Assembly (NCBI RefSeq): GCF_002994635.1
Contig: NZ_PVNL01000058.1
Span: forward strand, 51,175-115,174
DNA length: 64,000 bases
Reading direction: 5' to 3'
Origin: Enhygromyxa salina
Lineage (GTDB): Bacteria > Myxococcota_A > Polyangia > Nannocystales > Nannocystaceae
In this document: positions 50,456 through 58,283 of the stretch, piece by piece
Layout: every line of letters begins with the position of its first letter
How positions within the stretch are numbered: position 1 is the stretch's first letter
Position numbers and translations under genes: made by a program
The notes under the pieces: model-generated
What the model was told of the DNA's origin: nothing
Seen by the model: the letters and a program-made list of their open reading frames with translations, nothing else
Databases searched by the model: none

Positions 50456-52670
50456 AACCACGCTCGGCTTCCCGCTCAAGGGTACGCTCCGCCGCAGCCC
50501 GTTCCCCAAGCTCGTCCGCCAGCTCGCGCGGACCAAGAGCACTGGCAGCCTCTACTTGCTCAACGGCAAGACCAAGAAGGTCGTGTTCTTCAGCCACGGT
50601 GAGCCGATCTCCGTGCGCTCGAACGTCACCGCCGAGTGCCTCGGTCAGATCCTCGCGCGCGAGGGCCTGATCACCCAGGCGCAGTGCGATCAGACCCTCG
50701 AGTCGATCCGGCGGACGGGCAAGAAGCAGGGCGAGCTGCTGGTCGAGATGGGGATCCTGAGCGAGGGCAACCTGCGCTACGGGCTCGAGGCCCAGCTGCG
50801 TCACAAGCTCTACGACATCTTCAGCTGGGACGACGGCCGCTATCAGTACAAGCCCGACGTCGAGGGTGACGACTACGGCCTGCGCTTCTCCAACCACGTC
50901 CAGGGCATGATCATCAACGCCCTGCTCGAGACCACCGACGAGGCCCACGCGACCCGCTCGCTCGAGGGCTTCAGCGAGCGGTTCCCGATCATCGACCCCG
51001 AGCAAGAGGTCAAGCTCGAGGTCGCCCCCGAGGAGGACTACTTCCTCAGCTGTCTCGACGGCAGCAGGAGCATCGGCGAGCTGCTGGCCACGCCCAGCGA
51101 TCCGGTCGTGCCCTCGACCGCGCTGCTGCTCTACGCCTCGATCCAAGCTGGCGTCGCGCGGCTGGCCAAGACCCGCCGCGAGCCGCGTGCGAGCCTGGCC
51201 AAGCCCGACGACGGCCGGGTGCTGCCAGATCGTCAGCTCGCGCCCGACTACAAGCCCGCGCTCTCGATCACCACCTACGAGGACACGCCGCTGCCGGGCC
51301 AGCTGCCCAAGCCCGACGACGAGCACTTCGACGCGGGTGACGACTTCGGCGTCGACGAGCCCGACGCCATCCAGACCGCGCCGCGCGAGATCTCGTCGGC
51401 CCTGATCGCCGCCGAGCGCGACACCCCCGACGAGACCTTCGACGACGACATGGATCTCGCGGGCGGCGAGGAAGCGGACGACGCCGAGGACAGCGACGCC
51501 GCGATCGGGCAAGGCCAACCGCTGGCCGCCGACCCGGCCGAGACCGGCGTGTTCGAGATGGTGTTGCTCGACGACGACGACGATAAGCCGTTCGAGCAAG
51601 ATCCTGACGACGGGCCGTCAAAGCTCGACGCGCCTGCTCGGTTGGCGCAAGCCCCAGCGCCGGAGCCGGAGCCAGTACCGGAGCCCGAGCCTCCCGCGTT
51701 CGAGGTCACCAACGCCGAGGACGCCGACGCGTTCGACGACGACGACGAGATTGAGGAGCTCGAGGACCTCGAAGAGCTGGTGGAGCTCGAGGAGGTCGAC
51801 GAGCTCGACCACAGCGAAGGTGCCGATGAGTTCGACCAGAGCTCGGATCCGTCCGAACCCTCGAGTCTGGATCTCGGCGCGGCCGATCAGCCCGAGCTCC
51901 TCGAGCCCCCGCTCGACGCGGCCGAGCCCCCCCCGCTCGCGGACGACGAGGACGACCTCGCGGCGCTCGCCGCCGATCTCGAGGCCGACGACGACCTCGC
52001 GCTCGATCGCAGCCTCAGCAACCTCTCGATCGAGGCGGTCGCCAACGCCCTCGATGACGATCTAGACGAGCCCGACGAGCCCGACGAGCCCGAGCCGGTC
52101 GCCGGGCTCGCCAGCGACCTCGACGCAGACCCAGATCTCGAGGCCACCATGGCCGTCCGCGACGAGCTCATGGACCTCGACGAGCTCGACGACATCGATC
52201 TCGGCGGCAACCTCTCGCTCGACGGCGCCGACCTCGGTGAAGACGCCGCCACGCTCGGCGCCGGCCTCGACTACGACCCCGAAGCGACCGCCACCGCCGA
52301 CGCCGAGACGCTGGGCGCCATGCAGTTCTCCGACGGTGAGTTTGCGATCGCCGAGTCACGCTGGGCCCAGGCGATCGTGCACCTCGAGACCGCGTACGAG
52401 CACGGCGTCGACGTTGCCGAGCTCCACACCTACCTCGCGTGGGCCCGGTTCCAGGCCAGCGGCCAGAGCCCCGAAATGGCCGACCACGCGCTGGAGCTGC
52501 TCGCCTACGCCGAGGACATGAACCCCAACATCGCCGTGGTGTTCTCGTACCGCAGCGCCGTGCTGCTGAGCCTGGCCGACAACGCCGGGGCCCAGGACGC
52601 GGCCCAGCAGGCGCTCGACCTGGATCCCTACGACGAGCTCGCGATCGACGTCATGGACAGGCTCGTTTAA
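50439..52670 (+). CDS. DUF4388 (PatA-like) protein with acidic region and TPR-like C-terminus
   Basis: 743 residues, cytosolic. Residues 1-220 carry a DUF4388/PATAN-type region: LKGTLRRSPFPKLVRQLARTKSTG and SLYLLNGKTKKVVFFSHGEPISVRS, then LGQILAREGLITQAQCDQTLE and the LRHKLYDIFSWDDGRYQY block. The middle (about 330-600) is extremely rich in Asp, Glu and Leu. The C-terminal 130 residues are TPR-like (FAIAESRWAQAIVHLETAYEHGVDVAELHTYLAWARFQASG). Such proteins in myxobacteria act in gliding or signalling, but the role is unproven. The ATG lies inside the end of glnE (17-bp overlap), so both are probably expressed together. A MITE-like element begins directly after the stop. Confidence 0.85.
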   Translation: MPETTETTLGFPLKGTLRRSPFPKLVRQLARTKSTGSLYLLNGKTKKVVFFSHGEPISVRSNVTAECLGQILAREGLITQAQCDQTLESIRRTGKKQGELLVEMGILSEGNLRYGLEAQLRHKLYDIFSWDDGRYQYKPDVEGDDYGLRFSNHVQGMIINALLETTDEAHATRSLEGFSERFPIIDPEQEVKLEVAPEEDYFLSCLDGSRSIGELLATPSDPVVPSTALLLYASIQAGVARLAKTRREPRASLAKPDDGRVLPDRQLAPDYKPALSITTYEDTPLPGQLPKPDDEHFDAGDDFGVDEPDAIQTAPREISSALIAAERDTPDETFDDDMDLAGGEEADDAEDSDAAIGQGQPLAADPAETGVFEMVLLDDDDDKPFEQDPDDGPSKLDAPARLAQAPAPEPEPVPEPEPPAFEVTNAEDADAFDDDDEIEELEDLEELVELEEVDELDHSEGADEFDQSSDPSEPSSLDLGAADQPELLEPPLDAAEPPPLADDEDDLAALAADLEADDDLALDRSLSNLSIEAVANALDDDLDEPDEPDEPEPVAGLASDLDADPDLEATMAVRDELMDLDELDDIDLGGNLSLDGADLGEDAATLGAGLDYDPEATATADAETLGAMQFSDGEFAIAESRWAQAIVHLETAYEHGVDVAELHTYLAWARFQASGQSPEMADHALELLAYAEDMNPNIAVVFSYRSAVLLSLADNAGAQDAAQQALDLDPYDELAIDVMDRLV

Positions 52671-52860
52671 AACCCCCACATACACCTTCGCACTTCGCCG
52701 ACTGCAGCCGCTGGCGCGTCTGGTCGCTTCGCTCCTCGGGGCCGGCTGTTTGCGGGCGCATGTGTGGCCCCCTTGAAGGGGGCTCGATCTCGTTGAGAGA
52801 GCTGCGAGTGGGTCGCTTCGCTCCCTTTGGCGCTGGTGAGGGGGCTCGCGTGCTATTGCG
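52671..52860 (+). mobile_element. MITE-like element, diverged copy (left of the dehydrogenase)
   Basis: Contains CCCCCACATACACCTTCGCACTTC at its left edge and GCGCATGTGTGGCCCCCTTG followed by AAGGGGGCTC near 52760-52785. These match, in opposite orientation, the end and centre of the element at 53689-53890. The right arm is decayed (CTGCGAGTGGGTCGCTTCGC). No ORF of its own. It begins after the DUF4388 stop and ends before the dehydrogenase ATG; the exact right end is unclear. Confidence 0.6.
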
Positions 52861-52893
52861 CGAGCGGGGCTGACACGCCACCATCCGCGGCGC

Positions 52894-53688
52894 ATGGGGC
52901 ATTTTAGCGGCAAGGTCGTGTGGATCACTGGGGCGTCGGCGGGGATTGGGGAGGCGCTGGCGTATGAGCTCGCGCGGCGTGGGGCGAGCTTGGTGCTGTC
53001 TGCTCGTCGAGAACCACTGCTAGAGCGGGTGCGTGAACGATCTGATCGGGCTGGGGATCACATGGTCGTGCCGCTCGACCTCAGCGAGGAGCAGACCATC
53101 GCGCAGGCGCATGCCCGCGTGCTCGAGCGGTTCGGCCACGTCGACATCCTGATCAACAACAGCGGCATCAGCCAGCGCGGGACGGTGGTCGAGACCCAGA
53201 TCGAGGTCGACCGCCGGATCATGGAGGTCAACTACATCGGCACGGTGGCGCTGACCAAGGCCGTGCTCCCTTCAATGCTCGCGCGTGGCCAGGGTCAGAT
53301 CGTCGTGATCAGCTCGTTGATGGGCAAGATCGGCACGCCCCTGCGCTCGGCCTACGCCGCCTCCAAGCACGCGCTGCAGGGCTTCTTCGACTGCCTGCGC
53401 GCCGAGGTCCACGATCAGGGCGTGCACGTCAGCGTGATCAGCCCTGGCTACGTCCACACCGAGATCACCAAGAACGCGCTCACGGCCGACGGCTCTGCCT
53501 ACGATCGAGTGGGCGACGCCCAGAGCAAGGCCATGAGCCCCGAGCAATTCGCCACGCGCTGCGCCGACGCGATCGCTCGCCGCGTGAACGACAAGATGAT
53601 CGGCGGCCCCGAGGTCTGGGCCGCCCGGCTCGCGCCGTTCTTCCCCCGCGTCTACGACTTCCTGGTCCGACGCGTGAAGAGCACGTAA
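52894..53688 (+). CDS. Short-chain dehydrogenase/reductase
   Basis: 264 residues, classical SDR. The NAD(P)-binding motif TGASAGIG is at 12-19, with NNSG at 88-91. The catalytic Ser is in VVISSLMG (140-141), with Tyr154 and Lys158 in SAYAASKHA. LSARRE after the second strand (Ser36 and Arg39) suggests NADPH. The C-terminal part is typical of DHRS7-like lipid or sterol dehydrogenases, with a hydrophobic final segment (AARLAPFFPRVYDFLV). Substrate unknown; a role in lipid or sterol metabolism is only suggested by the DHRS7-like C-terminus. No signal peptide. The gene is bracketed by two related MITE-like elements in inverted orientation, which may have moved with it. Confidence 0.9.
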   Translation: MGHFSGKVVWITGASAGIGEALAYELARRGASLVLSARREPLLERVRERSDRAGDHMVVPLDLSEEQTIAQAHARVLERFGHVDILINNSGISQRGTVVETQIEVDRRIMEVNYIGTVALTKAVLPSMLARGQGQIVVISSLMGKIGTPLRSAYAASKHALQGFFDCLRAEVHDQGVHVSVISPGYVHTEITKNALTADGSAYDRVGDAQSKAMSPEQFATRCADAIARRVNDKMIGGPEVWAARLAPFFPRVYDFLVRRVKST

Positions 53689-53890
53689 TCATTACCCCCC
53701 ACAGCCGCCTTCGCACTTCACGGTCACTCGCTTCGCTCGCTCCAAGAATGGAGCGCCGGCCGGTGGCTGTAGGTGCCCAGACGAGAGCCCCCTCCTAGGG
53801 GGCCACACATGCGCCTGCGAACAGCTAGCCCGTTGGGAGCGAGCGCAGCGAGTGACCTGCGAAGTGCGAAGGCGGTTGTGGGGGTAATGA
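53689..53890. mobile_element. MITE-like element with ~55-bp inverted ends between convergent genes
   Basis: The 202-bp interval between two stop codons has nearly perfect inverted termini. The left begins TCATTACCCCCCACAGCCGC and the right, read from the minus strand, begins TCATTACCCCCACAACCGCC. The match continues through CTTCGCACTTC and a CACTCGC-T/G-CGCTCGCTCC segment for about 55 bases. A central GCCCCCT-CCT-AGGGGGC hairpin lies at 53787-53803. No coding capacity. The same centre and one end occur at 52671-52860 in reverse orientation. It could also serve as a terminator for both genes. Confidence 0.75.
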
Positions 53891-54706
53891 CTAGCTCTTG
53901 GCCCAGGGGTCTTCGACGCCAGCGTCCTCGAGCAGCACGCGCAGCAGGTCCGAGCGCGACCGGGCGCCGGTCCGCGCGAGCACCTGCGACACGTGATACT
54001 TGACCGTCCGCTTGGTGCAGCCGAGCAGCTCGGCGATCCGCTGGTCGGGATCGCCCCACAGCAGTCGCCACGCGGTGATCGTCTGCACGGGGCTGAGGCC
54101 GGCGATGAACTGCAGACGCGCGAGCCCATGACGGATGTCGAAATTAATCGACTGCGTCTGGAACATCAGCATCTCTTCGTCTTCGGACGTCGGCAGATCG
54201 TCGCCGCCCTTTTGCCCGAGCGCGACCCGCCACGCTTGCGTCGCCCGCACCGTGGCGCCGATGCCCGCGAGCAGCGACGCGTCCTCGACCGGCTTTTGGA
54301 TGTAGCCGTGGGCGCCGGCGCTCATCAGCTGCGCGGGCACCTCTTCGTCATCTTGCCCGGTGACGACGAGCGCCTTGGTCAGCGGCCGGTTGTCGAGCAA
54401 CACCGGGATGATGTCGAGCGCGGTGCCGTCGGGCAGCGAGAAGTCGAGCAGCGCGGCGTCGAAGTCTCGGTGCTGGGCGATCGCCTCGATGCCCTCCGCA
54501 GCGGTCGGGCAGCCGACGACGTCGTAACCGGCGCCCTTGAGCGTCCGCAGATACATCTCCAACACTACATCCATGTCCTCGACGACGAGGATCTTTGGCT
54601 TTGCACGCGCGACGCGTCCAAGGCTGGCGGGAATGTCGGGGACCCAACGAGAAGGTGACTCGGTGTCGCTCACGGGAACCTCTGTCGGTGGCTCGAGTTC
54701 GGCCAC
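53891..54706 (-). CDS. Response regulator with LuxR-type HTH
   Basis: 271 residues. A 35-residue N-terminal tail is followed by a receiver domain (ILVVEDMDVVLEMY, phospho-Asp88 in ALLDFSLPDG, conserved Thr in ALVVTGQD, Lys in YIQKPVED). A linker with MLMFQTQSINF precedes the C-terminal helix-turn-helix (LSPVQTITAWRLLWGDPDQRIAELLGCTKRTVKYHVSQVLARTGARSRSDLLRVLL), the LuxR/NarL type in which RTVKYHVSQVL is the recognition helix. DNA-binding transcription regulator. No cognate kinase is adjacent; the gap 54707-54941 on its upstream side carries its promoter and a terminator for the next gene, and holds no ORF of note. Confidence 0.92.
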   Translation of the reverse strand: MAELEPPTEVPVSDTESPSRWVPDIPASLGRVARAKPKILVVEDMDVVLEMYLRTLKGAGYDVVGCPTAAEGIEAIAQHRDFDAALLDFSLPDGTALDIIPVLLDNRPLTKALVVTGQDDEEVPAQLMSAGAHGYIQKPVEDASLLAGIGATVRATQAWRVALGQKGGDDLPTSEDEEMLMFQTQSINFDIRHGLARLQFIAGLSPVQTITAWRLLWGDPDQRIAELLGCTKRTVKYHVSQVLARTGARSRSDLLRVLLEDAGVEDPWAKS

Positions 54707-54909
54707 GACTGTCTACGTATCAAGCGACCCCCGATCGTGTCCACGCGAAGACTCGTTTCTGCTCGGTTTTCGTGGATCGAGCGCAGGCGGCCTCAGGGTG
54801 TGTACAAACGTCGCGCGAAATCGCCCCACGACCCCATCGCCGCGGCTGCGGCCGACGTGAGACCCAAATAAACGCCGCTCAGGACCCGCGTACGCGCCTA
54901 GCACGCGCG

Positions 54910-54936
54910 GGACTGGCGACAGCGTGTCGCCAGTCC
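54910..54936 (-). terminator. Strong hairpin after the sugar kinase gene
   Basis: GGACTGGCGACA-GCG-TGTCGCCAGTCC is a perfect 12-bp stem with a 3-base loop, starting 5 bases after the kinase stop codon on the minus strand. No T-run follows, but stability and position suggest transcription termination. Confidence 0.7.
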
Positions 54937-54941
54937 GGCGA

Positions 54942-55874
54942 TCAAAACCGGGTGAGATCCACGAAGCGCTGGAACCGAGCGTCGACCTGCTCGCGGCTGA
55001 GTTCACGCAGCCGATCATACGAGAAGCCCTGCACGCAGCAGCTCGCCATCGTCGAGCCCCAGATCACCGCGCGGCGAATGTTGTCGCTGCTGAGGTCACC
55101 CGTACTCGCGAGGTGGCCCATGAACCCGCCCGCGAAGCTGTCCCCCGCGCCGGTTGGATCGACGACGTCGTCGAGCGGCAGCGCGGGCGCACAGAACAGC
55201 GAGCCGTCGGGACCAAAACACAGCGCACCGTACTCGCCGCGCTTGATCACCAGCGTCTTGGGACCGAGCTCGCGGATCTTCGCGGCCGCCCGGACCAGGT
55301 TGCTCTCGGCCGTGAGCTGCAGCGCTTCTTCTTGGTTGATCGCCAGCACGTCGACCCGCGCGAGCACCTCGAGCAGCTTGTCGTGGGCGATGTCGATCCA
55401 CAGGTTCATGGTGTCGAGGCCGACCAGGCGCGGGCGCCTGTCCATCTGCTCGAGCACCGCGAGCTGCAAGCTGGGCTGGATGTTGGCCAGGAACAAAAAG
55501 TCGCTCTCGCGATAGCGCTGCGGCAGCTTCGGCGCGAAGTCCTCGAACACGTTGAGGTGGGTCTCCAGCGTGTCGCGCTGGTTCATGTTCTCGTGGTAGC
55601 GACCCTTCCAGCGGAACGTCAGGCCGTCGCTGCGCTCGAGCCCCGCGAGGTCGACGCCCGCGCGCTCGAGATCGTTGATCGACGCCTGCGGGAAGTCGTG
55701 ACCGATCACGCCGACGAGCTGAACCTTGGCCAGCGGCGCCGCGGCCATGGCGAAGAACACGGCGGCACCGCCAACGCTGTCCCTGCGCTCGGCGCTGGGG
55801 GTGATCACCCAGTCGACGGCGACGCTGCCGACGACCACGAGGTTGTGATTGGTCTGATCTGAGGTTGTTGGCAT
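54942..55874 (-). CDS. PfkB-family sugar/nucleoside kinase
   Basis: 310 residues, ribokinase/PfkB fold. The first strand and lid are NLVVVGSVAVDW and GGAAVFFAMAAAPL. The anion-hole signature DPTGAGDSFAGGFMGH has the catalytic Asp, and NQEEALQLT is another family block. The substrate-pocket region RWKGRYHENMNQRDTLETHLNVFED has no counterpart I can assign. The cytosolic substrate could be ribose, a nucleoside or another sugar. It starts 50 bp downstream of the methylthioadenosine phosphorylase gene on the same strand, so it may process a product of purine or methylthio salvage. The ATG 55874 is preferred; the frame continues upstream into low-quality sequence. Confidence 0.86.
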   Translation of the reverse strand: MPTTSDQTNHNLVVVGSVAVDWVITPSAERRDSVGGAAVFFAMAAAPLAKVQLVGVIGHDFPQASINDLERAGVDLAGLERSDGLTFRWKGRYHENMNQRDTLETHLNVFEDFAPKLPQRYRESDFLFLANIQPSLQLAVLEQMDRRPRLVGLDTMNLWIDIAHDKLLEVLARVDVLAINQEEALQLTAESNLVRAAAKIRELGPKTLVIKRGEYGALCFGPDGSLFCAPALPLDDVVDPTGAGDSFAGGFMGHLASTGDLSSDNIRRAVIWGSTMASCCVQGFSYDRLRELSREQVDARFQRFVDLTRF

Positions 55875-55924
55875 GTCTAGGCCATGGACAGCATGAACAG
55901 CTGGAGCAGCGAGAAACAGGAGGA

Positions 55925-56863
55925 TCAGCGATCGCGCAGGTAGTGACCGGCGATCAGGTCGAGCCGCTCGCGGGTGACCGCGGGGATCTTGGCGGGATCG
56001 GTAATCAGCGCGCCAGCCAGCGACCGCGGCCACGGCAGCTGCGCGCAGCTGGTGGGCAGCAGGTTGACCAGCTCGAGCACGATCTGGCGCACCCGCGCGA
56101 CGTTGGCCTGCATGATCGCCACGACCGCGTCGACGCTGACTTCTTCTTCGCTCTGGTGCCAGCAGTCGTAGTCGGTCGAGGTCGCGAGCACGGCGTAGGC
56201 GATCTCGGCCTCGCGGGCGAGCTTGGCCTCGGGCAGCGCGGTCATGCCGATGATGTCGCCGCCCCAGCGCCGATACAGCTCGGACTCGGCGCGGGTCGAG
56301 AACGCTGGACCCTCCATCACGACCATCGTGCCGCGGCGGTGCAGCTGTTGATCGCTGGCCGCGAGAATCGGCGCGGCGGCGTCGGTCACCAGCTGGCGAA
56401 AGCCCTGGTCGAAGGGATCGCCGAACTGGATGTGGGCGACGCAGCCGTTGCCAAAGAAGCTCGACGCCCGACCCTTGGTGCGATCGATCAGCTGATCCGG
56501 GATCACGATGTGACCCGGCGCGATGTCGGCCTGCAACGAGCCGACGGCCGAGGCGCTGAGCAGGTGCGTGACCCCCAGCTGCTTGAAGCCGTGGATGTTG
56601 GCCCGGTAGTCGATCTCCCCCGGCAACAAGATGTGGCCAGGTCCGTGCCGCGGCAGGAACACCGCGCGCAGCGGCGGGCCGTCACGGCGCGGCAGCTTGC
56701 CGACCACGAACGCCGCTGAAGGCTCGCCGAAGGGCGTCTCGAGCGAGACCCGCTCGACCTGCTCGAGCTCGTCCATGACATAGAGACCCGAGCCTCCGAC
56801 GACGCCAAGGACCAGCTCGCTGCGAGCTTCGGGGGACGCGGGGTGCGGCTTGGAGGTGCTCAC
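55925..56863 (-). CDS. mtnP: S-methyl-5'-thioadenosine phosphorylase
   Basis: 312 residues from GTG 56863. The enzyme cleaves methylthioadenosine with phosphate to adenine and methylthioribose-1-phosphate, for methionine and adenine salvage. Family blocks are present in order: VVGGSGLY, FLPRHGPGHILLPGEIDYRANI, SASAVGSLQADIAPGHIVIPDQLIDRT, MEGPAFSTRAESELYRRWGGDIIGMTALPEAKLAREAEI and STDYDCWH with the base-binding Asp. The Asn/Asp choice and the short substrate pocket favour methylthioadenosine over inosine or guanosine. No signal peptide. It precedes the PfkB kinase gene by 50 bp. Confidence 0.92.
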   Translation of the reverse strand: MSTSKPHPASPEARSELVLGVVGGSGLYVMDELEQVERVSLETPFGEPSAAFVVGKLPRRDGPPLRAVFLPRHGPGHILLPGEIDYRANIHGFKQLGVTHLLSASAVGSLQADIAPGHIVIPDQLIDRTKGRASSFFGNGCVAHIQFGDPFDQGFRQLVTDAAAPILAASDQQLHRRGTMVVMEGPAFSTRAESELYRRWGGDIIGMTALPEAKLAREAEIAYAVLATSTDYDCWHQSEEEVSVDAVVAIMQANVARVRQIVLELVNLLPTSCAQLPWPRSLAGALITDPAKIPAVTRERLDLIAGHYLRDR

Positions 56864-56947
56864 GCGGCGGCATCCTAACCAAGCAGGGCCGTCGTGCAAA
56901 CTCGCGCGCGTGCCCGCGGCCCCGCGAGGCTCGTCACTGGCGTAATA

Positions 56948-56981
56948 CCGCGTCTGCTGTCGAATTTGAGCAGCAGCGCGG
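56948..56981 (-). terminator. Bulged hairpin after the acidic lipoprotein gene
   Basis: Plus strand CCGCG-T-CTGCTG, an 11-base loop, then CAGCAG-CGCGG. The minus-strand stem is 11 bp with one bulged base, starting 10 bases after the stop of the lipoprotein at 56991. It lies between two co-oriented genes. Confidence 0.5.
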
Positions 56982-56990
56982 TCGGCTCGG

Positions 56991-57875
56991 CTACTCGAAG
57001 CGGTGCCCGCAGCCAGCGGGCTCGACGGGGTCTTGCGACGAGCCCAGCCAGATGTCGTGGAGCACCAGCTGCTCGGCTTCGAAGCTGACGCTGCCCTCGC
57101 CCTCGATGTCGTCCGGCAGGTAGTTTCCGTCGGTGGGTGTCAGCGACAGCGCGTTGGTGTCGAGGTCGTGCGCATACGTGCCCCAGTAGTCGGTGTAGAT
57201 CTCGAACGGAGTCCAGGTCACGACAAAGTCACCCGAGGCCGTGAACACCAGCTCGTTGATCGGATCGCTGGGCACGAACTCCGGGCCATCGTCGCAGGGG
57301 ATCCGCGCGACCTCTCGCCAGTAGCCACGCAGCGGGTGCAGCTCGGGCAGGTAGGCGGTCACCGTGCCGCTGACGCTGGCGAGCCCGTCCTGGACGTCTG
57401 CGGTCACGGTGAAGGTCGCGCCATCAGCGACGTCGTCCGCGAGCGAGAACACGCCCGTCTCGGGGTCGATCGTCGCGCCTGCGTCGGCCGGATCGACCGA
57501 GTAGACCGAGCAGGTCTCGAGCGGCTCCCAGAACACGCAACAGCCCCAGTTGCCGACCTGGTACTCGTACGACTCCCCGGGGACCAGCTCGAGCTGCGAC
57601 TGCACGAACCCGAGCTGCAGCTCGGGATCGTCGGGCAGCGGCGTCGCGCACTCGCCCTCCGTCTCCCCTTCGTCGCCATCGCCGTCGCCGCTGTCGGTGT
57701 CAGTGTCTGTGTCCGTGTCTGTGTCCGTGTCTGCCGAGGTGTCTGCGTCGGCCTCCGTGTCCGCATGGCCGGTCTCATCGTTGCCAAAATATCCGCCTTC
57801 TTCACTGGGGCGGCCGCACCCAATCAACGCGAGCGTGCAGGTCACGTAGGAAAGTCGAAGTAGGTGAGTTGTCAT
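56991..57875 (-). CDS. Lipoprotein with Asp-Thr/Gly-Asp linker
   Basis: 294 residues. The signal peptide ends LALIGC (Cys20). The linker (about 37-70) is DTDTDTDT followed by GDGDGDE. The C-terminal region is beta-rich with paired Cys (GNWGCCVFWEPLETCSV, RIPCDDGPE, AGCGHRFE). A stretch with DPETGVFSLADDVADGATFTVTADV resembles an immunoglobulin-like or Ig/PKD fold, as in secreted surface domains. Function unknown. The repeat array at 57976-58274 lies upstream. Confidence 0.75.
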   Translation of the reverse strand: MTTHLLRLSYVTCTLALIGCGRPSEEGGYFGNDETGHADTEADADTSADTDTDTDTDTDTDSGDGDGDEGETEGECATPLPDDPELQLGFVQSQLELVPGESYEYQVGNWGCCVFWEPLETCSVYSVDPADAGATIDPETGVFSLADDVADGATFTVTADVQDGLASVSGTVTAYLPELHPLRGYWREVARIPCDDGPEFVPSDPINELVFTASGDFVVTWTPFEIYTDYWGTYAHDLDTNALSLTPTDGNYLPDDIEGEGSVSFEAEQLVLHDIWLGSSQDPVEPAGCGHRFE

Positions 57876-57975
57876 CGCGGGAGCATGTCACCACGGCGCG
57901 TCCAGACAACTGCACCCACGCTGAATTTTCCGATCCCCTCCCCCACCCAACAAACGCCTTAAGCCGGTGGCTACC

Positions 57976-58274
57976 GCGGGCTGTTTTCAGCTCGGGTCAG
58001 GCTTCTGACCCGCTTGCAGGCGCCATTCGTAGACCGGTTCACCGTGGGCAGCGGGCTGTTTTCAGCTCGGGTCAGGCTTCTGACCCGCTTGCAGGCGCCA
58101 TTCGTAGACCGGTTCACCGTGGGCAGCGGGCTGTTTTCAGCTCGGGTCAGGCTTCTGACCCGCTTGCAGGCGCAATTCGTAGACCGGTTCACCGTGGGCA
58201 GCGGGCTGTTTTCAGCTCGGGTCAGGCTTCTGACCCGCTTGCAGGCGCCATTCGTGAACCGGTTCACCGTGGGT
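57976..58274 (+). repeat. Four tandem copies of the 75-bp hairpin repeat
   Basis: Units begin at 57976, 58051, 58126 and 58201, each exactly 75 bp, nearly identical (GCCATTCG or GCAATTCG variants). Each holds CGGGTCAG-GCTT-CTGACCCG. The last unit also holds the 14-bp palindrome GTGAACCGGTTCAC. Since 75 is divisible by three, both strands stay open. The gap 57876-58283 is otherwise the promoter region of the lipoprotein at 56991. Confidence 0.97.
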
Positions 58275-58283
58275 GGTGAACTC

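Noticed and set aside
46937..50542. 1201-codon minus-strand frame antisense to glnE
   Set aside because: glnE on the plus strand has both nucleotidyltransferase motifs. The antisense frame has only low-complexity sequence.
14804..58274. Repeat arrays as a CRISPR
   Set aside because: Units are contiguous and identical, with no unique spacers and no cas genes.
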